Origin: Bacillus sp. Marseille-Q3570
GTDB taxonomy: Bacteria; Bacillota; Bacilli; Bacillales; Fictibacillaceae
Length of the DNA: 64,000 nt
Reading direction: 5' to 3'
Assembly: GCF_946151055.1 (NCBI RefSeq)
Contig: NZ_CAMGYZ010000006.1
Location: 1 to 64,000 of the forward strand
Of this stretch, positions 16,406-24,033 are shown piece after piece. Every line of letters begins with the position of its first letter. Position 1 is the stretch's first letter. Below the pieces are notes generated by a model. The model did no database searches. It saw only the letters and a program-made list of their open reading frames with translations, and was not told the DNA's origin. A program made the position numbers and the translations under genes.

Positions 16406-16669
16406 TTAAAAATGTTCGTTGACTTCCCATGATTCAACCATTTGGTAAGCCATTCTCGGTGGATAGCCCCTTCCGATCAGATAGCTGATTGCTGCCACTT
16501 CCATCATTGCATGTCTATAAGATGTTTTCTTAGCTTCATCCAGCCCATATTGAACAAAAGGTTGTACTGTCATTAATGTTTGGTGCTTTAACCGTGGATC
16601 ATAATGTGATTGCTGATAGCCATCATAGTGTCCAGGTGTTTGGCCCCAATGGTACGGATTCCCGTTCAT
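16406..16669 (-). CDS. Small Tyr/Gln-rich-N-terminus protein, unknown
   Basis: An 87-residue protein. The N-terminus MNGNPYHWGQTPGHYDGYQQ is aromatic and polar, like small spore-coat-type proteins. The C-terminal half (MMEVAAISYLIGRGYPPRMA, YQMVESWEVNEHF) is helical. ATG 16669 is preceded by GGAGTG. A coat or spore role is only a guess from composition. Confidence 0.6.
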   Translation of the reverse strand: MNGNPYHWGQTPGHYDGYQQSHYDPRLKHQTLMTVQPFVQYGLDEAKKTSYRHAMMEVAAISYLIGRGYPPRMAYQMVESWEVNEHF

Positions 16670-16844
16670 ATACACACTCCTTAGAATTAATGATTCCTAG
16701 TGTCAGTCTATGTAGGTACAAGTTGTCCATTGAGCCTATTTCAACCTTGATGTTGGTTTTAAAATTTATTTCTAAAATTACATGCATAATTTTCCAAGAA
16801 TGTTTTCAAACTAACTTCGAATCAAAATTTAAGGAGGAATCTAC

Positions 16845-17366
16845 ATGTTCTTGAAAGCAAAATTCTTGTTGGTTGCATGTCTTTTCGCTACGGCATTGGT
16901 AGCTTGTAACATGGGGGGCAACGATAACGATAACATGGGGGAAAACGGTGCTGAAACGGAGAACATCGGCGATCGCGATAACGGGGTCATCGATAACAAT
17001 GATCGTGCCGGTGTCATGAACAACGAACGTGTCCGAGTTGCGGAAAAAGCTGCTGAAAAGATTGAAGCTATGAAACAAATCGAGGATGCGAACGTTTTCG
17101 TCACAAACGAAAATGCATATGTTGCAGCACAGTTCACTCCTGCTGTAAAAACAGAAGGCGAAGTGACGAAGGAAATCGAGCAAGAAATTTCTAAGAGAGT
17201 CAAATCGACTGACCCTGACATCAACAATGTTTTCGTTTCGACAAACCCAGAGTTCTTTGATCGTTCACAAACATACGCTGAAAAGTTCGGCCAAGGAGAG
17301 CCTGTCCAAGGTTTGTTTGATGAATTCAACGAAACGATCCGCCGCGTTTTCCCTAACGCCCGTTAA
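16845..17366 (+). CDS. YhcN/YlaJ-family sporulation lipoprotein
   Basis: A 173-residue lipoprotein. The signal peptide ends in lipobox LVAC near residue 20, followed by an Asn/Asp-rich linker (NMGGNDNDNMGEN). The YhcN/YlaJ domain starts near residue 65: RVRVAEKAAEKIEAMKQIED, ANVFVTNENAYVAAQF and RVKSTDPDINNVFVSTNPEF. Family members are found in the inner spore membrane. The RBS AAGGAGGAATC is strong, and a terminator follows the stop. Confidence 0.88.
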   Translation: MFLKAKFLLVACLFATALVACNMGGNDNDNMGENGAETENIGDRDNGVIDNNDRAGVMNNERVRVAEKAAEKIEAMKQIEDANVFVTNENAYVAAQFTPAVKTEGEVTKEIEQEISKRVKSTDPDINNVFVSTNPEFFDRSQTYAEKFGQGEPVQGLFDEFNETIRRVFPNAR

Positions 17367-17401
17367 AAGATCAATATCATAAGTGAAAGTGAATCAAAAG
17401 G

Positions 17402-17430
17402 ACCGATCCGGATTACCGGATCGGTTTTTT
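17402..17430 (+). terminator. Terminator of the YhcN-like gene
   Basis: ACCGATCCG pairs with CGGATCGGT around GATTAC and is followed by TTTTTT. Confidence 0.85.
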
Positions 17431-17533
17431 AAGTGCACAAGCTGGCGGCTTCGGAAGCAATGCAACTGCAGATCTGGAATTACTTCAAATTTTCTGGGAT
17501 TAAACACAAATTTCTAGAATTACGGATGTGATG
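17431..17533. repeat. Repeat fragment and 20-bp-period array
   Basis: 17431-17460 carries CACAAGCTGGCGGCTTCGG, shared with 5545. Then units beginning CTGGAATTA (17474), CTGGGATTA (17494) and CTAGAATTA (17514) repeat every 20 bases, each ending in an AAATTT-like tail. Confidence 0.65.
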
Positions 17534-17608
17534 TCCTCAGGTAATCCCAATAACGCTCCCGCTCCCATAAAATGTATGATTATTTAATAAATGTATACTC
17601 CGATAAAA

Positions 17609-17622
17609 TGAAAGCGCTTTAA
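17609..17622 (+). promoter_or_regulatory. Putative cre site upstream of argC
   Basis: TGAAAGCGCTTTAA has a palindromic AAAGCGCTTT core and closely fits the CcpA cre consensus. It ends 22 bases before the argC -35. This suggests carbon control in addition to arginine control, but no binding is shown. Confidence 0.5.
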
Positions 17623-17642
17623 TAAAGAATTTTTATAAAAGC

Positions 17643-17673
17643 TGTTGAATAAAAATACTTAACTATGTATAAT
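17643..17673 (+). promoter_or_regulatory. argC promoter with ArgR/AhrC operator
   Basis: TTGAAT (17645-17650) and TATAAT (17668-17673) are 17 bases apart. The segment TGAATAAAAATACTTA in and after the -35 resembles the ARG box (TGAAT, A/T spacer, ATTCA). Almost the same block precedes argF. Arginine-dependent repression is inferred from the match. Confidence 0.75.
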
Positions 17674-17717
17674 AATCCGAAACAGAAGACAGAAGAGCAG
17701 ATAGGAGATGGAGTCAT

Positions 17718-18755
17718 TTGAAAGCAGCGATTATCGGAGGAACCGGTTATGGGGCAGTTGAGCTTGTGAGGTTGCTGCATAACCACCCCCTAGTTGAAAT
17801 TTCCACTATTGTTTCCCACTCGAACAGCGGCAAGGAGCTTCAATCGATCTACCCGCATTTATCAGACATCATCGACACTTCTTTTGCTGAGATGGACGTG
17901 GCGAAAGTCAGTGAAGAAGTGGATCTCGTATTTTTCGGAACGCCATCAGGAGTCAGTTCAGAACTGATTCCGCAATTCATGGAACACGGAGTGAAGTGCA
18001 TCGATCTGGCTGGTGACTTCCGGTTGAAGTCCCCTGACATCTATGAAACGTGGTATAAGAAAGCCGCACCACCTTCGCAATACACAGATCAGGCAATCTA
18101 CGGGTTGAGCGAAATTTACCATGACGATGTGAAAAATGCGACCCTGATCGCGAACCCCGGATGCTATCCAACAGCAACGTTGCTTGCGCTCATTCCGGTT
18201 TTAAAAGAAAAGTTGATTGATGCGCAATCGATCATCATCGATGCAAAGTCTGGACTTTCAGGGGCGGGGAGAAGCCAATCACTAACGGCGCATTTCACGG
18301 AAACGAACGAAAACTTCCGGGCATACAAAGTTGCCTCACATCAGCATATACCGGAAATTGAACAGATCCTCGCCAATGAAAGCGGCGTCGATCTTCAGGT
18401 TTCGTTCACTCCTCACCTTGTGCCGATGACAAGAGGCATCATGTGCACGATTTATTCGAATTTGACAACAGGAAAAACGACAGAAGAACTCATCACGTTA
18501 TATCAATCATTTTACAAAAATCATCCTTTCGTCCGCATCCGGCCTGAAGGGGTCATCCCGGGGACGAAAGAGGTGTACGGAAGCAACTATTGTGATATCG
18601 GTTTTACAGTGGATGACCGGACTGGCAGGGTAACGATCGTTTCCGTGATCGACAACCTCGTCAAAGGTGCGGCAGGCCAAGCGATCCAGAATATGAACCT
18701 GATGCTTGGATGGGATGAACAGACAGGGCTTACCAATGTGCCGATTTATCCATAA
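17718..18755 (+). CDS. argC: N-acetyl-gamma-glutamyl-phosphate reductase
   Basis: A 345-residue enzyme for the third step of arginine synthesis: NADPH reduction of N-acetylglutamyl phosphate to the semialdehyde. The NADP motif GGTGYGAVELVRLL is at the N-terminus. The catalytic cysteine lies in ANPGCYPTATLLALIP, about residue 148. IDAKSGLSGAGR and PHLVPMTRGI are further signatures. The start is TTG at 17718 behind AGGAGATGGAG. It is the first gene of argCJBD, 15 bases before argJ. Confidence 0.95.
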   Translation: MKAAIIGGTGYGAVELVRLLHNHPLVEISTIVSHSNSGKELQSIYPHLSDIIDTSFAEMDVAKVSEEVDLVFFGTPSGVSSELIPQFMEHGVKCIDLAGDFRLKSPDIYETWYKKAAPPSQYTDQAIYGLSEIYHDDVKNATLIANPGCYPTATLLALIPVLKEKLIDAQSIIIDAKSGLSGAGRSQSLTAHFTETNENFRAYKVASHQHIPEIEQILANESGVDLQVSFTPHLVPMTRGIMCTIYSNLTTGKTTEELITLYQSFYKNHPFVRIRPEGVIPGTKEVYGSNYCDIGFTVDDRTGRVTIVSVIDNLVKGAAGQAIQNMNLMLGWDEQTGLTNVPIYP

Positions 18756-18770
18756 AAGAGAGGAGGAACG

Positions 18771-20000
18771 ATGATGCAAGCAGTGAAAACGAACGAAATC
18801 GTCGGTGTAAATGATGGGGGTGTCACAACGCCGCTGGGCTTCAAAGCTGGCGGGATCCACTGCGGACTTCGAAAAACGCGTCTTGATCTGGGGTATGTTT
18901 TATCAGAAGTTCCAGCAGTGACTGCTGGTGTCTATACGACGAACCAATTTCAAGCTCCTCCGTTAAAAGTGACGCAGGAAAGCATCGCGGTCGAGAAGAA
19001 AATCCAGGCGGTGCTTGTGAACTCGGCGGTCGCGAATGCATGTACTGGTGATCAGGGCTTATCGGATGCATATGAGATGCAGCAAGTGTTTGCGGATGAA
19101 CTTGGTATTGCGAAGCATCATGTCGCGGTTACCTCAACTGGAGTGATCGGCGTCCATTTGCCGATGGAGAAGATCAAGTCCGGTGTGAAAACTATCCTGG
19201 CGGAAAAACATATAGGGGCAGTGAACTTTGAGGAGGCGATCCTCACGACCGATACGACGGTCAAACACCATGCCGTCCAGTTTGAGGTCGACGGGAAGCT
19301 GGTCAGTATCGGTGGGGCTGCGAAAGGGTCCGGGATGATCCACCCGAACATGGCGACGATGCTTGGTTTTATCACGACAGATGCCAACATCGAGCATGAT
19401 AGTCTGCAGGCAGCAATGCGGCAGGTGACGGACGAGACGTTCAACATGATCACGGTCGATGGCGATACGAGTACGAACGACATGGTGCTCACGCTAGCAA
19501 ACGGAAAGGCAGGCAATGAACCGCTCACTGAGGACCACCCGGATTGGGATGTGTTTTTTCAAGGTTTGAAATCAGTCTGTGCATCGCTTGCAAAAAAGAT
19601 TGCTCGTGATGGTGAAGGGGCAACGAAACTGATCGAGGTTAACGTGAAGGGGGCCACAAGCGGAACTGCCGCCCGTGCTGTCGGGAAGTCGATCATTTCC
19701 TCAAACCTCGTGAAGACGGCGATTTACGGGACGGACCCGAACTGGGGAAGGATCGTCTGTGCGATCGGTTATAGCGGCGAGAAGGTTGAACCGGAAAAGG
19801 TCAGTGTTTCGCTTGGCGATATTCCAGTCGTCATTAACGGTCTGCCATGCCCTTTCAGCGAAGAAGAAGCATCGAACTATTTGAAACAAGAAAATGTGCA
19901 TATTCATGTTGAGCTGAATCAAGGTGAGCATGAAGCGACGGCGTGGGGTTGTGATCTGTCCTATGATTACGTGAAAATCAATGCATCGTATCGAACATAA
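18771..20000 (+). CDS. argJ: Bifunctional ornithine acetyltransferase / N-acetylglutamate synthase
   Basis: A 409-residue protein that recycles the acetyl group from N-acetylornithine to glutamate; many members also use acetyl-CoA. It is made as a precursor that cleaves itself before the Thr of MATMLG (about T196) in KGSGMIHPNMATMLGF, so both chains come from this gene. GVTTPLGFKAGGIHCG and the C-terminal DPNWGRIVCAIGYSG are family signatures. Two ATGs (18771, 18774) are possible. The gap to argB is 11 bases. Confidence 0.95.
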   Translation: MMQAVKTNEIVGVNDGGVTTPLGFKAGGIHCGLRKTRLDLGYVLSEVPAVTAGVYTTNQFQAPPLKVTQESIAVEKKIQAVLVNSAVANACTGDQGLSDAYEMQQVFADELGIAKHHVAVTSTGVIGVHLPMEKIKSGVKTILAEKHIGAVNFEEAILTTDTTVKHHAVQFEVDGKLVSIGGAAKGSGMIHPNMATMLGFITTDANIEHDSLQAAMRQVTDETFNMITVDGDTSTNDMVLTLANGKAGNEPLTEDHPDWDVFFQGLKSVCASLAKKIARDGEGATKLIEVNVKGATSGTAARAVGKSIISSNLVKTAIYGTDPNWGRIVCAIGYSGEKVEPEKVSVSLGDIPVVINGLPCPFSEEEASNYLKQENVHIHVELNQGEHEATAWGCDLSYDYVKINASYRT

Positions 20001-20011
20001 GGAGGAAGCTG

Positions 20012-20818
20012 ATGAACTATCTTGTCATCAAGTGTGGCGGAAGTGTTTTGGAAGCATTACCCGAATCGTTTTATGAAAATATCGTCCATCTGGAGAAGGA
20101 ACTCGATGTGAAACCGGTCATCGTCCATGGCGGCGGCCCGCTCATTTCATCGCTTTTGAAAGTGATGGGCACGGAAACGACCTTTGTCAACGGACTGCGC
20201 GTGACGACCGAAGAGGTGCTTGATGTCGTCGAAATGGTACTGAGCGGTTCAGTAAATAAACAGATTGTCAGACACCTTGTTGAGGCTGGTGGTGCCGCAT
20301 ATGGATTGAGCGGGATCGATGGCGGTCTATTGAAAGCGAAAAAGCTGGAAAGCTCTGTAGACCTCGGATATGTCGGTAAAATCTTTCACGTGGAGACGAA
20401 GCTGATTTCACAGCTAGGCGACCATGGCTATATCCCTGTCATCTCACCGCTCGGGATTGATGAACGGGGACAGCGGTACAACATCAATGGGGACATCGCT
20501 GCTGCGGAAGTGGCGAAAGCGCTTGGTGCGAAGCTTTGTCTGATCAGCGATATACCAGGCATTTATGTAGAGGAAGCGGACGAAAAGCAGGTGCTCCATT
20601 CCGTGACGAAGGAGGATATTTTACAGCTGATGGATGCCGAGGTGATCACTGGCGGGATGATTCCGAAAGTGAAATCAGCGATCGATGCGCTCGAGCACGG
20701 GGTGCCTGAGGTGTCGATCATCAACGGGATGGCTGTAGATGCACTGATCGATTTTTGTACAGGAAAAGAGATTGGCACGAAAATCACACTAGCTGAGGAG
20801 GTCGCACATGTCCACTGA
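20012..20818 (+). CDS. argB: Acetylglutamate kinase
   Basis: A 268-residue amino-acid kinase for the second step of arginine synthesis. The N-terminal KCGGSVLE phosphate-binding loop, VIVHGGGPLISSLLK substrate region, RYNINGDIAAAEVAKALGAK and the ATP-site GGMIPKVKSAIDAL are visible. The short Gly-rich N-terminus without an added helix suggests the linear-pathway type. The 3' end overlaps argD by 11 bases, consistent with translational coupling. Confidence 0.95.
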   Translation: MNYLVIKCGGSVLEALPESFYENIVHLEKELDVKPVIVHGGGPLISSLLKVMGTETTFVNGLRVTTEEVLDVVEMVLSGSVNKQIVRHLVEAGGAAYGLSGIDGGLLKAKKLESSVDLGYVGKIFHVETKLISQLGDHGYIPVISPLGIDERGQRYNINGDIAAAEVAKALGAKLCLISDIPGIYVEEADEKQVLHSVTKEDILQLMDAEVITGGMIPKVKSAIDALEHGVPEVSIINGMAVDALIDFCTGKEIGTKITLAEEVAHVH

Positions 20819-21995
20819 ACTACTGACAGAAATATCGCCACTCATGAAAACATACAACCGGTTTCCGATTACGCTTGAAAAAGGGAAAGGAAGCTACGTT
20901 TGGGACCAGGATGGGAATAAGTATCTCGATTTCACTTCAGGCATAGCTACATGCAACCTGGGTCACATTCCCGATGTTGTCAAGGAACGTGTGGATGCTC
21001 AATTGGGAAAGCTCTGGCACTGTTCGAACCTGTATCATATCCCGGAGCAGGAGGCAGTTGCCGAACTGCTGGTGAAACATAGTTGCGGTGAACAGGTCTT
21101 TTTCTGTAACAGTGGTGCCGAGGCGAATGAGGCAGCGATCAAATTGGCAAGGAAATATGCGCGTGAGGTGAAGGGTGAAGAAGAAGCATGCGAGATTGTG
21201 ACCTTCAACCAATCGTTTCACGGGCGGACGATGGCAACGCTGTCTGCTACCGGACAGGCGAAGATCAAGGATGGTTTTGCTCCGTTGCTTCCGGGGTTCC
21301 GTCATCTTCCTTTTAACGATGTTGAAGCATTGCAACAGCTTCCATCCAATAAAACGTGTGCGGTGCTGGTCGAACTTGTCCAGGGTGAAGGCGGCGTGAT
21401 TCCGGCGGATGCAGACTGGATACAGCAGCTCGAGGACATCTGTAAAGCGAACGGAATCTTGTTGATGGTTGATGAAATCCAGACAGGAATGGGCCGGACT
21501 GGGACACTGTTTGCTTATGAGCAGTATGGAATCGACCCAGATGTGATTACGGTTGCGAAGGGGCTTGGTTCTGGATTTCCGATCGGCGCGGTGATTGCGA
21601 AAGGGAAAGTCGGTGATGCCTTTGGTCCAGGTACACACGGCAGCACGTTCGGCGGGAATCCGCTGGCTTCTTCGGCTGCCTTTGCGACAGTCAACCACCT
21701 CGTTTCGAGCGATGTCATCAACGAAACCTTCATCCTTGGTCACTATTTGAAAAATCAGCTGGAGCAGTTGAATGGCGCGTTTGCGGATATAAAAGAAGTG
21801 CGTGGAAAAGGATTGCTGCTAGGGGTCGAGATCAGCGGCAAAGCGATCTCTGTTGTGGAAAAAGCGCGAGCGAAAGGCGTGCTGATTTTAGTAGCAGGTC
21901 CGAATGTAGTGAGGATCCTTCCGCCGCTCACGACCTCGAAGGAAGAAATCGATGACTTCGTGGACGTGTTGAAAGAAGTCTTTGCAGAAGCTTGA
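20808..21995 (+). CDS. argD: Acetylornithine aminotransferase
   Basis: A 395-residue class-III PLP aminotransferase that converts N-acetylglutamate semialdehyde to N-acetylornithine. Visible motifs are YLDFTSGIATCNLGH, CNSGAEANEAAIKLARKYAR, MVDEIQTGMGRTGTLFAYE and the PLP lysine in VITVAKGLGSGFPIGA. The start overlaps argB, with the RBS (TGAGGAGG) inside argB. In B. subtilis carAB and argF follow argD; here a repeat-filled gap follows instead. Confidence 0.95.
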   Translation: MSTELLTEISPLMKTYNRFPITLEKGKGSYVWDQDGNKYLDFTSGIATCNLGHIPDVVKERVDAQLGKLWHCSNLYHIPEQEAVAELLVKHSCGEQVFFCNSGAEANEAAIKLARKYAREVKGEEEACEIVTFNQSFHGRTMATLSATGQAKIKDGFAPLLPGFRHLPFNDVEALQQLPSNKTCAVLVELVQGEGGVIPADADWIQQLEDICKANGILLMVDEIQTGMGRTGTLFAYEQYGIDPDVITVAKGLGSGFPIGAVIAKGKVGDAFGPGTHGSTFGGNPLASSAAFATVNHLVSSDVINETFILGHYLKNQLEQLNGAFADIKEVRGKGLLLGVEISGKAISVVEKARAKGVLILVAGPNVVRILPPLTTSKEEIDDFVDVLKEVFAEA

Positions 21996-22009
21996 AAAAT
22001 CTATAAGGA

Positions 22010-22082
22010 GAAATACTTTCTACAGTATAAGTACAATTAAGGCTCAGCCTGCGCCTAAGGCTTAGCTTTGCTAAGTTTTCTT
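22010..22082. repeat. Dispersed intergenic repeat fragment
   Basis: GAAATACTTTCTACAGTATAAG, CTCAGCCTGCGCCTAAGG and CTTTGCTAAGTTTTCTTTAT match parts of the repeat at 5505-5690 and, in reverse, 52680-52760. Confidence 0.55.
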
Positions 22083-22300
22083 TATATGGAACCTTCATAC
22101 GACCAGTCAAACAGGAAAAACGGTTTGATTTGTCCGTATGAAGGTTCCATACGACCATTCGAGCAGTAGAATCTGGCTCGTTTGTCCATATGAAGGCTCC
22201 ATACGACCATTCGAGCAGTAAAATCGTGCTCGTTTGTCCGTATGAGGGCTCCATACGACCACTCGATCAGTATATTCGTGTTCGTTTGTCCATAAGCTCC
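22083..22300. repeat. 52-bp palindromic tandem array (about four units)
   Basis: Units start CATACGACCA and end TGTCCGTATGAAGG, repeating every 52 bases. The outer arms are complementary to each other. Inner arms (for example CGAGCA with TGCTCG) pair too, while loop bases differ between units. It shares the outer sequence and period with the array at 31172. Confidence 0.85.
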
Positions 22301-22324
22301 ATTCATCGTGAATAAAAATAAAAA

Positions 22325-22360
22325 CACCCCGGATGCTCATGGCGTCCGGGGTGCTTCTAT
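22325..22360. terminator. Strong hairpin after the array
   Basis: CACCCCGGA pairs with TCCGGGGTG around an 11-base loop. Minus-strand flank is TTTTTATTTTTATTC; the plus-strand flank is CTTCTATTT. It may serve as the terminator for argCJBD or as a bidirectional block. Confidence 0.6.
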
Positions 22361-22365
22361 TTAAT

Positions 22366-22575
22366 GGTTGATGCATGGCGGTCTGCATCAACCCTGGTAA
22401 AGGAGAGGAGGCTTTGCTTTTATTCGACGTAAAAAAGTCGTTTGAAAAGGGGGAGGATCCCTTTTCATACTCTATCATACGCATTTTGCTAGAATGTGAC
22501 TGTGCGTTTGCTAGATTAATAGAAATATATTTGATAGATTTCCGCTTGCCTTTGTATAGTCGAGGCGGGCTTTTT
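22366..22575 (+). ncRNA. Candidate structured RNA ending in a terminator
   Basis: A perfect 10-bp hairpin GGTTGATGCA/TGCATCAACC (22366-22393) is followed by GAAAAGGG/CCCTTTTC (22444-22466). A final GCTTGCCT/AGGCGGGC stem (22544-22570, with G-U pairs) ends in TTTTT. No RBS-supported gene fits. It could be a small RNA or a leader for the next gene. No known riboswitch signature is recognised, and no clear promoter. Confidence 0.35.
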
Positions 22576-22679
22576 ATCAGACCTTCAAGAGGGAGTTGAA
22601 CATTTCTTCCTTTTTAAAAAGGACATATCCGTTTCAACCAGAATTGTTTAGTTATAAAGAATTAGGAGGAGTTTACGAA

Positions 22680-23084
22680 ATGAAGATGCTTGAAGCCATT
22701 CCTGCTTTGCCTGTAAAGGATCTTAAGAGCAGTATTACGTTTTATCGGGACACATTAGGGTTTGCGCTTGTTCATGAAGAGGATGGTTTTGCAGTGCTGA
22801 CCTGGGATGAGGTCGAGGTCCACCTCTGGCTGGCGGATGATGAACGATGGCGGATGGTAGACAGGCCTGCTCCAGTCATATCAGGCGCAGAGTCGTTCAT
22901 TGCCGGGACAGCGAGCTGTAGGATCGGTATGGATGGTGTTGATGAACTTCACGGACGCCTGGCAGAACATGAGATTTTACATCCGAATGCACCGCTTGGA
23001 GATCGTCCATGGGGAGTCCGGGAATTTGCCGTAGTGGATCCCGACAACAATCTGATCACATTTTATGAGCGACTGGTACGTTGA
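22680..23084 (+). CDS. VOC/bleomycin-resistance-type protein
   Basis: A 134-residue single-domain vicinal-oxygen-chelate protein. It starts MKMLEAIPALPVKDLKSSIT with FYRDTLGFALVHEEDGFAVL and ends WGVREFAVVDPDNNLITFYE, the typical beta-alpha-beta-beta-beta repeat of glyoxalase/bleomycin-binding proteins. It may bind a small hydrophobic compound; resistance is not proven. ATG 22680 follows AGGAGGA. It lies 13 bases upstream of the DUF1697 gene, so the two are probably co-transcribed. Confidence 0.85.
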   Translation: MKMLEAIPALPVKDLKSSITFYRDTLGFALVHEEDGFAVLTWDEVEVHLWLADDERWRMVDRPAPVISGAESFIAGTASCRIGMDGVDELHGRLAEHEILHPNAPLGDRPWGVREFAVVDPDNNLITFYERLVR

Positions 23085-23097
23085 AAGGAGTAATGGA

Positions 23098-23643
23098 ATG
23101 CCGGTTTATATTACACTGTTACGCGGAATAAATGTTGGCGGAAAGAAAAAAGTGAAGATGGACCAGCTGAAGGAAATCTTTGCGTCACTCGGGTTCCGGA
23201 ATGTGAAAACCTATATCCAAAGCGGCAACGTCATTTTTGCAGCAGTTGAGTCAGAAGGACTTGCTGTGCAGATTGAACGGAAGTTAAAAGAAGAATTAGG
23301 GTTCGAGGTGCCAGTTCTTATAAAAACATTGGGAGAGTGGGAGAAGGCAATCGAACAAAATCCGTATGATGTTGAGATGTTAGATGAGAATGAAAAGCTG
23401 CACGTGACTTTTCTGGCAGAAGAGCCCACGACCAGTGTGGTGGAAAATCTCATGATGATTGAAAGTGATGTCGATGAGATCCGAATTTTAGGAGGAACGG
23501 TCTACATCCTCTGTCGAAACGGGTACCACAAAACCCTTTTCTCCAATGCTTTTATCGAGAAAAAGCTCGGTGTCCGCGCAACCACCCGTAACTGGAACTC
23601 AGTGCTCAAAATTGCCGATATGAGCAAAGCTTTGGTTCAATAA
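23098..23643 (+). CDS. DUF1697 family protein
   Basis: A 181-residue soluble protein. Its N-terminus PVYITLLRGINVGGKKKVKM, then FRNVKTYIQSGNVIF, is diagnostic of DUF1697. No catalytic residues are established for the family. ATG 23098 lies seven bases after AAAGGAG; an out-of-frame ATG occurs just upstream. A terminator follows. Confidence 0.88.
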   Translation: MPVYITLLRGINVGGKKKVKMDQLKEIFASLGFRNVKTYIQSGNVIFAAVESEGLAVQIERKLKEELGFEVPVLIKTLGEWEKAIEQNPYDVEMLDENEKLHVTFLAEEPTTSVVENLMMIESDVDEIRILGGTVYILCRNGYHKTLFSNAFIEKKLGVRATTRNWNSVLKIADMSKALVQ

Positions 23644-23653
23644 GATGAGATGA

Positions 23654-23680
23654 GAGCAGGCCATGGGGGCTGCTTTTTCT
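23654..23680 (+). terminator. Terminator after DUF1697
   Basis: AGCAGGCC pairs imperfectly with GGGCTGCT and is followed by TTTTTCTT. Confidence 0.65.
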
Positions 23681-24033
23681 TATGGTTTTAAAACGTAGGT
23701 GTTTATATCCCTTGGGAAGTTCTGATGGATGTGATAGATTTTAAAACTCGATTCGAGGAACCTATTGAGGCTATTGGGAGTACTTAATGCACGAAAAACT
23801 CAATTTGCAGTACCCAAGAAAGCTTTATGAGGTACCAAAAAAATACTGAATACCTGTCGTTTCAAACCGAAACCTAGTAAAATCCTACTACTATTCTTAG
23901 GTCCTTAAGACTTTCCGATTAGATGAAATAGACCTTTGGTTCTTACCGGATACGCCCTCTGGAGAATAGCGGATTTTGACAGTTTCGTGAAATAATTGAA
24001 GTATGAAAAAATCAGCAAAACGGAGGGCGAGAG
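23681..24033. other. Gap before the subtilase gene
   Basis: No gene is visible. Short similar stretches (GAGTACTTAATG, GCAGTACCCAAG, GAGGTACCAAAA, GAATACCTG) occur at roughly 30-base steps near 23780-23860 and may be a decayed array. TTGACAG at about 23975 could be a -35 for the subtilase gene, but no good -10 is evident. Confidence 0.35.

Noticed and set aside
16841-17329. Long minus-strand frame opposite the YhcN-like gene
   Set aside because: The plus strand has a signal peptide, lipobox, family motifs, RBS and terminator; the minus frame has none.
22083-22300. CRISPR-like regular repeats
   Set aside because: The 52-bp units are repeated nearly whole, including the part that would be a spacer. 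There are no unique spacers, no leader and no cas genes; the units are palindromic tandem repeats.
22107-22484. Long minus-strand frames over the array
   Set aside because: Several overlapping frames all follow from the 52-bp repeat and read the same SYGQT-type peptide again and again; there is no RBS, and the frames run through a terminator.
22366-22575. T-box or known riboswitch
   Set aside because: No AGGGTGGNACCGCG-like T-box sequence, no specifier stem, and the downstream gene is neither an amino-acid nor tRNA gene.
22375-22599. 74-residue plus-strand frame before the VOC gene
   Set aside because: It starts inside a perfect hairpin, has no RBS and contains the terminator stem; better read as structured RNA.
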